Shown in pieces: positions 1-8,476 of a DNA stretch of 64,000 nucleotides. Below the pieces are notes generated by a model. The model saw nothing but the letters and a program-made list of their open reading frames with translations. It was not told where the DNA came from and ran no database searches. The position numbers and the translations under genes are program-made. Source of the DNA: Flavobacteriaceae bacterium (GTDB taxonomy: Bacteria; Bacteroidota; Bacteroidia; Flavobacteriales; Flavobacteriaceae); NCBI GenBank assembly GCA_009886625.1, contig QXZA01000026.1, positions 55,435 to 119,434 on the forward strand, given 5' to 3'. The stretch's first letter is position 1. Every line of letters starts with the position of its first letter.

Positions 1-1
1 A

Positions 2-148
2 GGACTCGTAGAAATTGTAGAATATAGAGATCACCCTTGGTTTGTAGGTGTTCAGTTTCACCCTGAATATAAAAGTACTGTATCCCAACCCCACCCTTTG
101 TTTTTGGCTTTTGTAAAAGCCAGCTTAATAAAAAAAGGCGAGGATTAA
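2..148 (+). CDS. pyrG: CTP synthase, C-terminal end (partial)
   Basis: The window opens inside this gene; about 48 codons remain before the TAA stop. The translated end contains [11 protein letters not shown], the block of the class I glutamine amidotransferase domain that carries the catalytic His and Glu (H and E of HPE). CTP synthase uses this domain to deliver ammonia from glutamine to UTP in pyrimidine synthesis. The Q-P-x-P-L-F tail after that block is typical of PyrG rather than of other amidotransferases. It lies 15 bases upstream of yidC in the same direction, an arrangement I recall as common in flavobacteria. The rest of the gene is off the window. Confidence 0.9.
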   Translation, partial: GLVEIVEYRDHPWFVGVQFHPEYKSTVSQPHPLFLAFVKASLIKKGED

Positions 149-163
149 CCTTGTAAAGAAATT

Positions 164-1990
164 ATGGAAGAAAAAAAGTTTGACCCGTATCAGTTTATAG
201 GATTTATTTTAATTTTAGTCATTTTGACTTGGATGCTCTATAGAAACGGTCCCACCGAAGAGGCAGCACCAGCACAAGTAACCACTGAGCAGGTATCTAC
301 AACAACATCAAGTCCTGAAGTTATTCAAGTTTCAGATTCTATCTTGCAGCAGCAAAAGGTGGCTGCCTTTGGAGATTTAGGTTCATTGTTTGTTCCTAAA
401 CAAATTGAAAATGTGAGAATTGCTACCGATGACTTTAATGTTGAGGTTCAGTCCAAAGGGGGGCAAATTGCTCTTTTTCAACTGGATGAATTCGAAAATT
501 ATGAAGATGCACCTATCCGATTAATTGATCAATCAAATGCCGACTTTAATATCACAATGACCACTCTAGATGGTCGTATCATGAATACCAGAGAAATGTA
601 TTTCTCGCCTTATTTAACGGATACTGGTGATGCTTATCATTTGATTATGAAGGCAAGTCTTTCTTCAGGGGAGTATATCGTTTTTGAATATCATTTTCCA
701 AAACAAGGATATCTACATACAGTGTCAATCAAAACAGAAGGTATGCAGCGTCTTTTGAACTCAGGAATTCCTCCTCAATTGGATTGGAAAACCACAGTAT
801 TTAGAAACTCTATTAGTATTGATTATGAAAATCGATACACTGAGTTTACTTTTGGTTATGAAGAAGATCGCGTAGATTATTTGTCTTTAAGCGGTGAGGA
901 TCAAGAAACTCGTGAGGGAATCCGATGGATTTCATACCGACAGCATTTTTTTAGCGCAATTTTAATTCCCGAAGCACCCATTTCTTCTGCTACATTGACT
1001 TCAGTCAATCTTGCTAGTGATGAAGCTTTGGAAGAAAAATTCACAAAAAGTTTTGAAACTCTTTATCCATTGACTTTTACCTCAGGAAATTTAAATACTA
1101 AACTTACATTTTATTACGGTCCTACAGATTATAAAACCTTGCAAAACCTTGAAGGGGATTTGGAAACATCCATTCCTATGGGATGGGGTATTTTTGGATG
1201 GATAAATAAATTTATCTTCTTGCCTCTTTTCGAGTTTTTATCGTCTTTTCTTTCTTATGGAATAGCCATTATAGTAATGACATTAATTGTTCGTTTGGCA
1301 ATGTCTCCTGTGACTTATAAGTCTTATGTTTCTCAAATTAAGATGAAAGTTTTGCGTCCAGATATTGAGGTGATCAATAATAAGTATAAGGATGATGCAG
1401 TAAAGCGTCAGCAAGAAACCATGAGTTTGTATTCCAGAGCAGGAGCCAATCCTATGTCGGGATGTATTCCTGCATTGATTCAACTTCCTGTTTTTTATGC
1501 TTTATTTTCCTTTTTCCCTGTAGCTTTTGTTTTACGTGACAAAAGCTTCTTGTGGGCTGATGATTTATCTTCTTATGATTCTGTTTTGGAATTAGGCTTC
1601 AACATTCCTTTCTATGGCGATCATGTGAGTTTGTTTCCGATTTTGGCCTCTATCGCTATCTTCTTTTACACTCAAATGACTACCGGGCAGCAAGCGATGC
1701 CTCAGCAACCTGGAATGCCAAATATGAAAATCATCATGTATTTGATGCCTTTAATGATGTTGTTCTTCTTTAATAACTACGCAAGTGGATTGAGTTTGTA
1801 TTATTTTGTTTCGAACTTATTAACCATTTTGTTGATGTTAGTGATCAAGAATGTTATCATTGACGATAATAAAATCCATGCTAAAATTGAGGAGAATAAG
1901 AAAAAGCCTAAGAAATCGGGTGGTTTTTCTGCTCGTCTTCAGAAGGCGATGGAAGAAGCAGAAAAACAGAAAAAAGCTGGGCGTAAATAA
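164..1990 (+). CDS. yidC: YidC/Oxa1 membrane protein insertase
   Basis: YidC inserts and folds inner-membrane proteins, alone or with SecYEG. The 608-residue length fits the Gram-negative form. There is an N-terminal membrane anchor at about residues 10-27, a large periplasmic domain to about 335, then the conserved five-helix insertase core at about 345-570, with the segment MSGCIPALIQLPVFYALF and the hydrophobic run around ILLMLVIKNVII. The C-terminus is strongly basic and rich in lysine, which in this family helps ribosome binding. The start is ATG with no Shine-Dalgarno sequence, as is normal in Bacteroidetes. It is probably cotranscribed with pyrG just upstream. Confidence 0.97.
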   Translation: MEEKKFDPYQFIGFILILVILTWMLYRNGPTEEAAPAQVTTEQVSTTTSSPEVIQVSDSILQQQKVAAFGDLGSLFVPKQIENVRIATDDFNVEVQSKGGQIALFQLDEFENYEDAPIRLIDQSNADFNITMTTLDGRIMNTREMYFSPYLTDTGDAYHLIMKASLSSGEYIVFEYHFPKQGYLHTVSIKTEGMQRLLNSGIPPQLDWKTTVFRNSISIDYENRYTEFTFGYEEDRVDYLSLSGEDQETREGIRWISYRQHFFSAILIPEAPISSATLTSVNLASDEALEEKFTKSFETLYPLTFTSGNLNTKLTFYYGPTDYKTLQNLEGDLETSIPMGWGIFGWINKFIFLPLFEFLSSFLSYGIAIIVMTLIVRLAMSPVTYKSYVSQIKMKVLRPDIEVINNKYKDDAVKRQQETMSLYSRAGANPMSGCIPALIQLPVFYALFSFFPVAFVLRDKSFLWADDLSSYDSVLELGFNIPFYGDHVSLFPILASIAIFFYTQMTTGQQAMPQQPGMPNMKIIMYLMPLMMLFFFNNYASGLSLYYFVSNLLTILLMLVIKNVIIDDNKIHAKIEENKKKPKKSGGFSARLQKAMEEAEKQKKAGRK

Positions 1991-2017
1991 TTCTCAAAGA
2001 CTGCTTATCTTTACCCC

Positions 2018-3202
2018 ATGAACAAGGGACGTGTAATTGTTGGACTTTCTGGAGGTGTTGACTCCAGCGTAGCCGCTTATCTTTTGAAAGAGGAAGGTTA
2101 CGAAGTTATTGGCTTGTTCATGAAGAACTGGCATGATGAGTCAGTTACCTTGTCTGATGAATGTCCCTGGCTAGAAGATAATAATGATGCAATGCTGGTT
2201 GCGGAAAAATTAGAGATTCCTTTTCAGACTGTCGATTTAAGTAAAGAATACAAAGAGCGTATAGTTGACTATATGTTTGATGAATATTCTAAGGGACGTA
2301 CCCCCAATCCAGACGTATTGTGTAATCGAGAAATTAAATTTGATGTGTTTTTAGAGATTGCTTTGTCTTTAGGAGCCGATTATGTAGCCACGGGTCATTA
2401 TTGTCAAAAAAGTAGCTTTGCGACTTCCACAGAAATAGAGACCTATCAACTCAAAGCAGGAGCTGACAAGAATAAAGATCAGTCGTATTTTTTATGTCAG
2501 CTAACCCAACAACAGCTTTCTCGTGTTTTATTTCCTATTGGACATTTGCAAAAAGATGAGGTTAGAAAAGTTGCCTTGAAGCAGCATTTGGTTACTGCAG
2601 AAAAAAAAGATTCTCAAGGCCTTTGTTTTATAGGAAAAGTAAGATTACCCGATTTTCTTCAACAACAATTAAAACCTAAGACGGGTACCATTATCGAAAT
2701 TCCAAGTGATTTACCGATTTATTCAACTTCAGTATCTTCTGAAAATGATTTGGAATATCTTTCCAAAAAAATACGTTACCAGCCCTCAGATGGGCTGATT
2801 GTAGGGGAACACAATGGAGCTCATTTTTATACGATCGGGCAGCGAAAAGGACTTGGCATAGGAGGTAATGTAGAGCCTTTGTTTGTGATTGATACTGATG
2901 TGGACGACAACACCATCTATGTGGGACAAGGAAAAGCTCATCCTGGATTATTTCGCTACGCCTTACAAGTGGCCAAGGATTATATCCACTGGGTTCGGGG
3001 AGATTTTGCTTTAAACCAAGGAGAAACAATGAAGGTCAATGCTCGAATTCGATACAGACAAGCATTGCAGGAAGCAACCCTCTATCAAACGGAAGAAAAC
3101 TTATACGTTTCCTTTGAAACACCCCAATCTGCAATCACTTCTGGACAGTTTGTGGCTTGGTATAAGGGAGAAGAACTTCTTGGTTCTGGAGTTATCTCTT
3201 AA
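2018..3202 (+). CDS. mnmA: tRNA-specific 2-thiouridylase MnmA
   Basis: MnmA puts sulfur on carbon 2 of the wobble uridine (U34) of tRNA-Lys, -Glu and -Gln, using ATP. The ATP-pyrophosphatase loop GLSGGVDSS is at about residues 9-17. The two catalytic cysteines are visible: C102 in [13 protein letters not shown] and C203 in DSQGLCFIG. The 394-residue length is slightly above the usual 360-375; some of the excess is a non-conserved stretch around 220-255 before the [15 protein letters not shown] block. It follows yidC by 27 bases. A TATCTTTA sequence at 2006-2013, one base off the promoter -7 consensus, sits only four bases before the ATG, so it may also have its own near-leaderless promoter. 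It converges on the next gene with a 2-base gap. Confidence 0.97.
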   Translation: MNKGRVIVGLSGGVDSSVAAYLLKEEGYEVIGLFMKNWHDESVTLSDECPWLEDNNDAMLVAEKLEIPFQTVDLSKEYKERIVDYMFDEYSKGRTPNPDVLCNREIKFDVFLEIALSLGADYVATGHYCQKSSFATSTEIETYQLKAGADKNKDQSYFLCQLTQQQLSRVLFPIGHLQKDEVRKVALKQHLVTAEKKDSQGLCFIGKVRLPDFLQQQLKPKTGTIIEIPSDLPIYSTSVSSENDLEYLSKKIRYQPSDGLIVGEHNGAHFYTIGQRKGLGIGGNVEPLFVIDTDVDDNTIYVGQGKAHPGLFRYALQVAKDYIHWVRGDFALNQGETMKVNARIRYRQALQEATLYQTEENLYVSFETPQSAITSGQFVAWYKGEELLGSGVIS

Positions 3203-3204
3203 TT

Positions 3205-5316
3205 CTAGTTTTCCCAACTTTCTATTTGTTCTATTGCCTCTTTAACACTTTTAACAGGTCGTAAACAGACTTTATTTTGACAAACATAGATATAGGTTTC
3301 CCCTTCAAAAAACCGATCTTTTAACAAAGGTAAATCACTTTCAGTAGTTGAAATTTGAAAGAGTACATTAGGGTAATATTCTTTTTGGAATGCGATGGTT
3401 TTACTTTCAGCTTCAGGACCTACAATTACCACTTCATAATGAGGATAGGCTTTCTTTAGAAGTAGTTGCCCCCATTGAGCATAATCACTACTTCTTCCTC
3501 GGGAAAAATAGGGGAGAACCCCTTGAAGCATCTTCTCGGCTTTTTTTGAATAGTTTTCTTTTCCAGTCCATTGTCCAAGAGTCCATAAGTTTTCAGCCAT
3601 GACTGCATTAGCAGAAGGGATGACGTTGTCATCTACTCCCACAATTGTTGCAAAAAGGGTAGGGTCTTTGGTAAAGGTGAAAAAGGGGGAGGCCTCATCT
3701 TTATATTCTCTTAATACACTTTCAGTAAACGATAGTGCATCGTTTAAAAAAGTATCCTTACCCGAAGTTTTATAAAGTGTAATTGCCGCCTGTGTCATAA
3801 AAGCACAATCCTCTAGAAAACCTTTTATTTTGGGTTTTCCTTCCTGAAAAGTGTGGAAGAATTGTTCCTTTTTGAAGCAGTTTTCTTTTAAAAAGGAATA
3901 AGTGCGTTTAGCTTCTTTCAAAAATTGAGAATCACCAAAAGCTTCATAGGCATGAGCGAGTCCTATTATTAACAAAGCATTCCACGAAGTAATTATTTTA
4001 GTATCTATTAGTGGAAATTCGCGTTGTAGCATTTCTTTTTGAAGCCTCGAAATCCAAATTTTTGCCTTTGCCTCCAATGTTTCCTTATCTATTTTATGTT
4101 TTTCTAAAAAGCGGGAATCAATTGGCTTTAATTTTAAATTGTAAAAATGTTCTTCAAAAGGGGTGTTAAGATCAATATTAAAGTAAGCGATCAACAAATC
4201 AAAATTCTTTTCAGTAACGGTTTTTAGACTCTCTTTAGTGAAGACATAATAGCGTCCTTCTCCTTCGTTATTGTCAGCATCAATAGCCGAATAATAACCT
4301 CCGTTAGATGCTGCCATTCGTTCATTTAAAAACGAAAAAGTTTGATAGACCCGCTCTTTAAAAACCTCATTATTTGTTTGCTTGTAGGCATTTGCATACA
4401 GGCTAATTATCTGCGCATTGTCGTAAAGCATTTTCTCAAAATGAGGAATGTTCCAAAAGGGGTCAACAGTATAGCGATAAAACCCCCCTTCCAAGGGGTC
4501 AAATACACCACTGTGTGCAATGGTAAGCAGACTTTTTTCAAAGTAAGCGCTAATTTCTTTATTCTCAGTCAATTCTTGAAATTGTTGGATATATTGAAAT
4601 TTGACAGGAGTGATAAATTTTTGACTTCGTTTTTCTCCTCCAAATTCTCTATCCCAGTTGCGCATCCAATAGTGCATCTCATCTACTACGATCGAGGGAG
4701 AAATAAGTTTTGTTTCAGAGGATACTTCAAAAGTATTTACCTCTTGAATTCCTTTTTCTATTCGATCTGCAAAAACCATGAGTTGACTTTTGTCATTAGT
4801 GTAAAGTATTTGAACTTTTTCTAGAACTTCAAGCCATTGTTGTTTGGTATGGTAAGTTCCGCCATAAACTGGTCTCCCATCTGGAAGACAAATGACATTG
4901 AGGGGCCAGCCTCCGCTACCTGTCATCATTTGAGTTGCGGTCATATAAATTGTATCAATTTCAGGATTTTCCTCACGATCCACTTTAATGCTGATAAAGT
5001 TTTCATTCATACAATCCGCTACTTCCTGATCTTCAAAGGTTTCCTTTTCCATGACATGACACCAATGACAACTTGAATAGCCAATACTTACAATAAGTAA
5101 CTTTTCTTCAGGATTTTGATTTTTATAGACTTCATTATCCCAACGTTGCCAAAAAACTGGATTTTGTGCATGCTGTAATAGATAAGGACTTGATTCCTGA
5201 TCAAGTTTATTTGCCTTTATAGAATTTTCTTGAGTGCAGGAAAAAAAGATACTTAACATTAGTATAAAACAAAGTGTGTGTTTGGTAGGTAGATTGAATA
5301 TTGAAATGGGATACAT
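3205..5316 (-). CDS. Thioredoxin domain-containing lipoprotein (DUF255, YyaL/SPATA20-like)
   Basis: A 703-residue protein of the DUF255 family: an N-terminal thioredoxin-like fold followed by an (alpha/alpha)6 glycosidase-like barrel. The N-terminal block NPVFWQRW and the redox-like motif CHWCH (YSSCHWCHVME, about residue 83) match the family, as does GGWPLNVICLPDGRPVYGGTY. The barrel part shows GGFYRYTVDPFWNIPHFEKM and SWNALLI. The N-terminus has a hydrophobic segment ending in a lipobox-like FFSC, with C27 as the likely lipidated residue, so the protein is probably anchored outside the cytoplasm. The family's biochemical function is not established; a redox or sugar-epimerase role has been proposed. 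It stands alone, convergent with mnmA. Confidence 0.9.
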   Translation of the reverse strand: MYPISIFNLPTKHTLCFILMLSIFFSCTQENSIKANKLDQESSPYLLQHAQNPVFWQRWDNEVYKNQNPEEKLLIVSIGYSSCHWCHVMEKETFEDQEVADCMNENFISIKVDREENPEIDTIYMTATQMMTGSGGWPLNVICLPDGRPVYGGTYHTKQQWLEVLEKVQILYTNDKSQLMVFADRIEKGIQEVNTFEVSSETKLISPSIVVDEMHYWMRNWDREFGGEKRSQKFITPVKFQYIQQFQELTENKEISAYFEKSLLTIAHSGVFDPLEGGFYRYTVDPFWNIPHFEKMLYDNAQIISLYANAYKQTNNEVFKERVYQTFSFLNERMAASNGGYYSAIDADNNEGEGRYYVFTKESLKTVTEKNFDLLIAYFNIDLNTPFEEHFYNLKLKPIDSRFLEKHKIDKETLEAKAKIWISRLQKEMLQREFPLIDTKIITSWNALLIIGLAHAYEAFGDSQFLKEAKRTYSFLKENCFKKEQFFHTFQEGKPKIKGFLEDCAFMTQAAITLYKTSGKDTFLNDALSFTESVLREYKDEASPFFTFTKDPTLFATIVGVDDNVIPSANAVMAENLWTLGQWTGKENYSKKAEKMLQGVLPYFSRGRSSDYAQWGQLLLKKAYPHYEVVIVGPEAESKTIAFQKEYYPNVLFQISTTESDLPLLKDRFFEGETYIYVCQNKVCLRPVKSVKEAIEQIESWEN

Positions 5317-5354
5317 TTTGGCATTGTTTTATTGAATTTAATAAATGATGTAAA

Positions 5355-5440
5355 TATCTTTAGGATTCTATGGAGGGTATTTCTTCTATTACTGAATCGT
5401 AAATACTCCCATAAATATAATTGATTCTTATCTTTAGGAT
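5355..5440. repeat. 12-bp direct repeat pair
   Basis: The sequence TATCTTTAGGAT occurs at 5355-5366 and again at 5429-5440, starting 74 bases apart. Both lie in the gene-poor stretch beyond the SusC remnant. The repeat may be chance in AT-rich DNA or a trace of old rearrangement. Each copy also resembles the promoter -7 element (TATCTTTA), but there is no gene downstream on the plus strand that it would serve. Confidence 0.4.
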
Positions 5441-5486
5441 GTTGTTTTGTTATTGTAATCTAAGAAAAGCCCCAAATCATGACTTT

Positions 5487-5882
5487 AGTTGTAAAGTGCA
5501 GAAATATTGTCTATCTCTCCTTTTTTTGCGTTCCATATCAAGTCACAACAATTTCTTCAAGACCTTGAACATCTTCTAGCATTTGAATATCCAAAGTATC
5601 GTATTGAAGATTTGATTATTCCTGTGTCAAAAAACCAAGATAGGAAAAGACTATAGTAGCATTTTCATTTGCAACTGAAATGGTATAAGCGCCGTCAAAG
5701 TCAGTAACAGTTCCATTAGAGGTGCCTTTTTCAATAATACTTACTCCAGGTGAGGAACCAGATTCATCTGATACAATTCCAGAAATAGTTTTTTGAGCAT
5801 TAGCTTGTAAACAAAAAATTAATAGACTCAATAATAGATAAGTGAATCTATTCCCACAGAAAAGATTAATAGGTAATTCCAT
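5487..5882 (-). pseudogene. Decayed SusC/RagA-type TonB-dependent receptor, 5' end only
   Basis: The start encodes a signal peptide (LLLSLLIFCLQANAQ) followed by a carboxypeptidase-regulatory-like domain, KTISGIVSDESG...KGTSNGTVTDFDGAYTI...SYLGFLTQE, the standard N-terminus of SusC-type outer-membrane receptors. The frame stops with TAA at 5616-5618. Read through in the same frame, it continues as TLDIQMLEDVQGLEEIVVT, stop, YGTQKK. This is the conserved LEEVVVTGYGTQKK junction to the TonB plug, with the glycine codon turned into TGA. A run of seven A then breaks the frame, with a GEIDNISALYN remnant in the shifted frame before a stop near 5487. About 900 residues of plug and barrel are missing. 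It is therefore a dead gene with two nonsense changes, a frameshift and a large 3' deletion. Confidence 0.85.
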
Positions 5883-6009
5883 TTTAGATTTGGGTTAAAT
5901 TCTGTTAAATACATAAAATATACACCAATCACCCCTTTTTTTTGCTATAAATATAATTAAATGTTAATATGTATATATAATATAAATAGTTAATAATTAT
6001 ATCATCTTT

Positions 6010-6045
6010 TTTAAATTGTAAAAGTTTAGGTTTTTATAATTTAAA
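6010..6045. repeat. 14-bp inverted repeat upstream of the sugar operon
   Basis: The left arm TTTAAATTGTAAAA at 6010-6023 pairs with TTTTATAATTTAAA at 6032-6045 across an 8-base loop, with a single G-T mismatch. It ends about 46 bases before the probable -33 box of the operon at 6143, so it lies upstream of the transcript. That position fits a regulator binding site better than a terminator. Arms made of A and T can arise by chance, so this is a candidate only. Confidence 0.45.
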
Positions 6046-6091
6046 TTGAATTTTTAAAGTATATAGCGTCTTAGATTAAATAGAATTAAAG

Positions 6092-6124
6092 TTTTGAAAC
6101 CCTTCATTTCTATGAATATGTTTA
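6092..6124 (+). promoter_or_regulatory. Probable promoter of the 6143-10338 operon
   Basis: TTTTG at 6092-6096 is followed after 20 bases by TATGTTTA at 6117-6124, which matches seven of eight positions of the Bacteroidetes -7 element TAnnTTTG. The spacing lies within the normal range. Transcription would start near 6129, about 14 bases before the ATG. Confidence 0.5.
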
Positions 6125-6142
6125 AAAATCTTAAATTAGTGT

Positions 6143-7117
6143 ATGGTGCCTTCAAGGTTTGTTTTATATCTCACTTTAGTTGTGCTTTTTCAAGGGATGT
6201 ATTCTTTGAAGGGGCAGGAATCTTATGAAGAGAAACTTAATGGTGTAGATCACAACATCTCCATGGTTTTTATTGAAGGGGGTAGCTTTATTATGGGGAG
6301 TCCTAAAATTCAGAAAGGTCATTTTGGAGACGAGGGACCACAACATGAAGTTAATGTTTCTCCTTTTTGGATGAGTAAGGTAGAAATCACTTGGGATTTA
6401 TATTCGCTATTTGTAAGTAGAGAATGGGATCAATATCAGGTAGATAAAAGTGTTGATAGCGAGGTTTCCATTGATGTAGATGCAGTTTCAGGAGCAACAA
6501 CTCCCTATGTGGAAATGAGTTTTGGAATGGGTATTGATAACTATCCAGCAATTTGTATGACGCAACTTGCAGCAATAAAATTTTGTGAATGGCTCTCAGC
6601 GATGACAGGTCATTTTTATCGTTTGCCAACAGAAGCGGAATGGGAATATGCTGCAAGAGCGGGAAGTTCTTCAGCCTATTCATTTGGGGATAATATAAAT
6701 GTATTAGGCGAGTATGCTTGGTTTGAGGGAAATAGCAATGAAAAATATCAAAAGGTAGGTACAAAGAAACCGAATGCCTGGGGTTTAAATGATATGCATG
6801 GAAATGTTGCTGAATGGACTTTGGATCAATATGTGCCTTCGGCTTATTCGAAGCGAAAAAAGGGAATTGAAAACCCACAGGAGGTTGGGGATAAAGTTTA
6901 TCCTAAAGTAGTGCGAGGAGGTTCGTGGATGGATGCACCAAGTCGATTACGATCAGCTGCACGCCGCCCTTCATCTAAAAATTGGAAAAAGCGTGATCCT
7001 CAAATTCCAAAAAGTAAATGGTGGCACACTGATGCCCCCTTTGTGGGCTTCAGAATAGTAAGGCCAAAGCAAATTCCTTCTGAGGGAGATCAAAAAAAAT
7101 ATTGGAATTACAAATAA
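6143..7117 (+). CDS. Formylglycine-generating-enzyme-fold (SUMF1) exported protein
   Basis: A 324-residue protein with an N-terminal signal peptide (LTLVVLFQGMYSLKG) and a single FGE-sulfatase (SUMF1) domain at about 35-310. Blocks seen are MVFIEGGSFIMGS, EGPQHEVNVSPFWMSKVEITWDLY, RLPTEAEWEYAARAG, NAWGLNDMHGNVAEW and VVRGGSWMD (R258-W262) ending in FVGFRIVRP. In true sulfatase-activating enzymes the RGGSW block is followed by two catalytic cysteines; here it reads MDAPSRLRSAARR with no cysteine. It is therefore probably not a formylglycine synthase. No sulfatase gene lies nearby. It heads an operon with two Tat-exported sugar-type enzymes, so a role in extracytoplasmic carbohydrate handling is an inference from context. 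Confidence 0.85.
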   Translation: MVPSRFVLYLTLVVLFQGMYSLKGQESYEEKLNGVDHNISMVFIEGGSFIMGSPKIQKGHFGDEGPQHEVNVSPFWMSKVEITWDLYSLFVSREWDQYQVDKSVDSEVSIDVDAVSGATTPYVEMSFGMGIDNYPAICMTQLAAIKFCEWLSAMTGHFYRLPTEAEWEYAARAGSSSAYSFGDNINVLGEYAWFEGNSNEKYQKVGTKKPNAWGLNDMHGNVAEWTLDQYVPSAYSKRKKGIENPQEVGDKVYPKVVRGGSWMDAPSRLRSAARRPSSKNWKKRDPQIPKSKWWHTDAPFVGFRIVRPKQIPSEGDQKKYWNYK

Positions 7118-7137
7118 ATTAACTAAAACAACAAAAA

Positions 7138-8475
7138 ATGACAAAAAAGAAGAATATCAACCAAAACGAGGGAGAATCTAGACGCTCTTTTGTTCAGAAA
7201 ACTGCACTTGCGACTAGTGTAATTTTAACAATGCCGCTTGGTGTTGAAAGCATGGCAAATGTCCAAGGCGATAAAAAATTAAAACTTGCTCTTGTGGGTT
7301 GTGGCGGAAGAGGTTCTGGAGCTACTGTTCAAGCTTTGACTGCTGACGAAAATGTTGAGTTAGTTGCTATGGCCGATGCATTTGGTGATCGAATTGAAAG
7401 AAGCTTAAAAGGAATTCAAGAACATTTTGATGGTGAAAAGAAAATCAATGTCAAAGAGAAGAATCGCTTTGTTGGTTTTGATGCCTATAAAAAAGCAATT
7501 GATCTTGCAGATGTGGTTATTTTGACCACCCCACCTGGATTTAGACCTTACCATTTTGAATATGCTATTAATAATGATAAGCATGTGTTTATGGAAAAGC
7601 CAGTGGCTACTGATCCTGTAGGAATACGAAAGGTTTTAGAAATGGCTAAAATTGCTAAATCAAAGAAGCTAAATGTAGTAGTGGGTTTACAAAGACATTA
7701 TCAATCTAAGTATATAGATCTAAAGCAAAGAGTTGATGCTGGAGCTATTGGAAAAATTAGAAGTGGACAAGTGTATTGGAACGATGCAGGTGTTTGGGTT
7801 AAAAAGCGAAAACCGGGACAATCTGAATTGGAGTATCAAATGCGAAACTGGTATTACTTCAATTGGTTGTGTGGTGATCATATCTTAGAACAGCATATCC
7901 ATAATATTGATGTAGCTAATTGGTTTGTAGGAGAATATCCAGAATCAGCTCAAGGAATGGGTGGGCGTCAAGTGCGAAACGGTTTGGATCACGGAGAAAT
8001 TTTCGATCACCATTTTGTTGAATTTACCTATCCTAGTGGAGCTGTAATTTCGAGTCAATGTAGACATATTCCCGGAACCATGAGTAGAGTAGATGAGGTT
8101 TTTCAAGGAACTAAGGGAAGTTTAGAGATAGGAAAAGGCGAGATAACTGATATAGAAGGAGCTACTCAATATAAATATCCTAAGAAATGGGGAGAAGATG
8201 CAAACCCCTACCAAGTTGAGCATGATAAGTTATTTGCTTCTATAAGAAGTGGAGGTGTAATAGCTGATGCTGAGAACGGTGCAAAAAGTACCTTGTCTGC
8301 TATTTTAGGAAGAATGGCAACTTATACCGGTAAAAACATCACTTTTGAAGAAGCTCTAAATTCGCAACTACATTTGATGCCAGAAACCTTTACATGGGAG
8401 AGTACACCCCCTACTTTACCAGATGAAAATGGATTATATCCCATTCCAACCCCAGGAAAAACAAAATTTATATAA
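7138..8475 (+). CDS. Gfo/Idh/MocA family oxidoreductase, Tat-exported
   Basis: A 445-residue NAD(P)-dependent dehydrogenase of the Gfo/Idh/MocA family. Residues 14-35 look like a twin-arginine signal: SRRSFVQKT then a hydrophobic run ending near MANV, which means export of the folded, cofactor-bearing protein. The Rossmann domain starts at KLALVGCGGRGSG; the family motif EKPVA is at 153-157. The second domain includes HILEQHIHNIDVANWF and GLDHGEIFDHH, the His-rich segments expected near the active site. Substrates of this family are mostly sugars, inositols and their amino or keto derivatives; the exact one cannot be read from sequence. It sits 20 bases after the SUMF1 gene and 1 base before the isomerase-like gene, so the three are surely cotranscribed. 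Confidence 0.9.
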   Translation: MTKKKNINQNEGESRRSFVQKTALATSVILTMPLGVESMANVQGDKKLKLALVGCGGRGSGATVQALTADENVELVAMADAFGDRIERSLKGIQEHFDGEKKINVKEKNRFVGFDAYKKAIDLADVVILTTPPGFRPYHFEYAINNDKHVFMEKPVATDPVGIRKVLEMAKIAKSKKLNVVVGLQRHYQSKYIDLKQRVDAGAIGKIRSGQVYWNDAGVWVKKRKPGQSELEYQMRNWYYFNWLCGDHILEQHIHNIDVANWFVGEYPESAQGMGGRQVRNGLDHGEIFDHHFVEFTYPSGAVISSQCRHIPGTMSRVDEVFQGTKGSLEIGKGEITDIEGATQYKYPKKWGEDANPYQVEHDKLFASIRSGGVIADAENGAKSTLSAILGRMATYTGKNITFEEALNSQLHLMPETFTWESTPPTLPDENGLYPIPTPGKTKFI

Positions 8476-8476
8476 T

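Larger units (their letters stand above)
5317..6142. other. Gene-poor, AT-rich interval
   Basis: This is the only stretch above 300 bases without an intact gene. From left to right it holds an unexplained 150-base segment with a 12-bp direct repeat, the SusC-type pseudogene on the minus strand, and about 260 bases of very AT-rich DNA. That last part carries a 14-bp inverted repeat and the likely promoter of the operon beginning at 6143. No RNA gene or transposase remnant was recognised. Confidence 0.7.

Noticed and set aside
2691..3029. Open frame of 112 codons antisense to mnmA
   Set aside because: Shadow of a conserved gene; no family motif, low-complexity translation and no promoter.
4342..4824. 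160-codon open frame antisense to the DUF255 gene
   Set aside because: Lies wholly inside a well-supported gene and shows no recognisable domain.
6387..6878. 163-codon open frame antisense to the SUMF1-fold gene
   Set aside because: The plus-strand gene has clear family motifs; the antisense frame has none and mirrors codon bias.
6143..7117. Sulfatase-activating formylglycine enzyme
   Set aside because: The two catalytic cysteines after RGGSW are missing and there is no sulfatase gene in the window.
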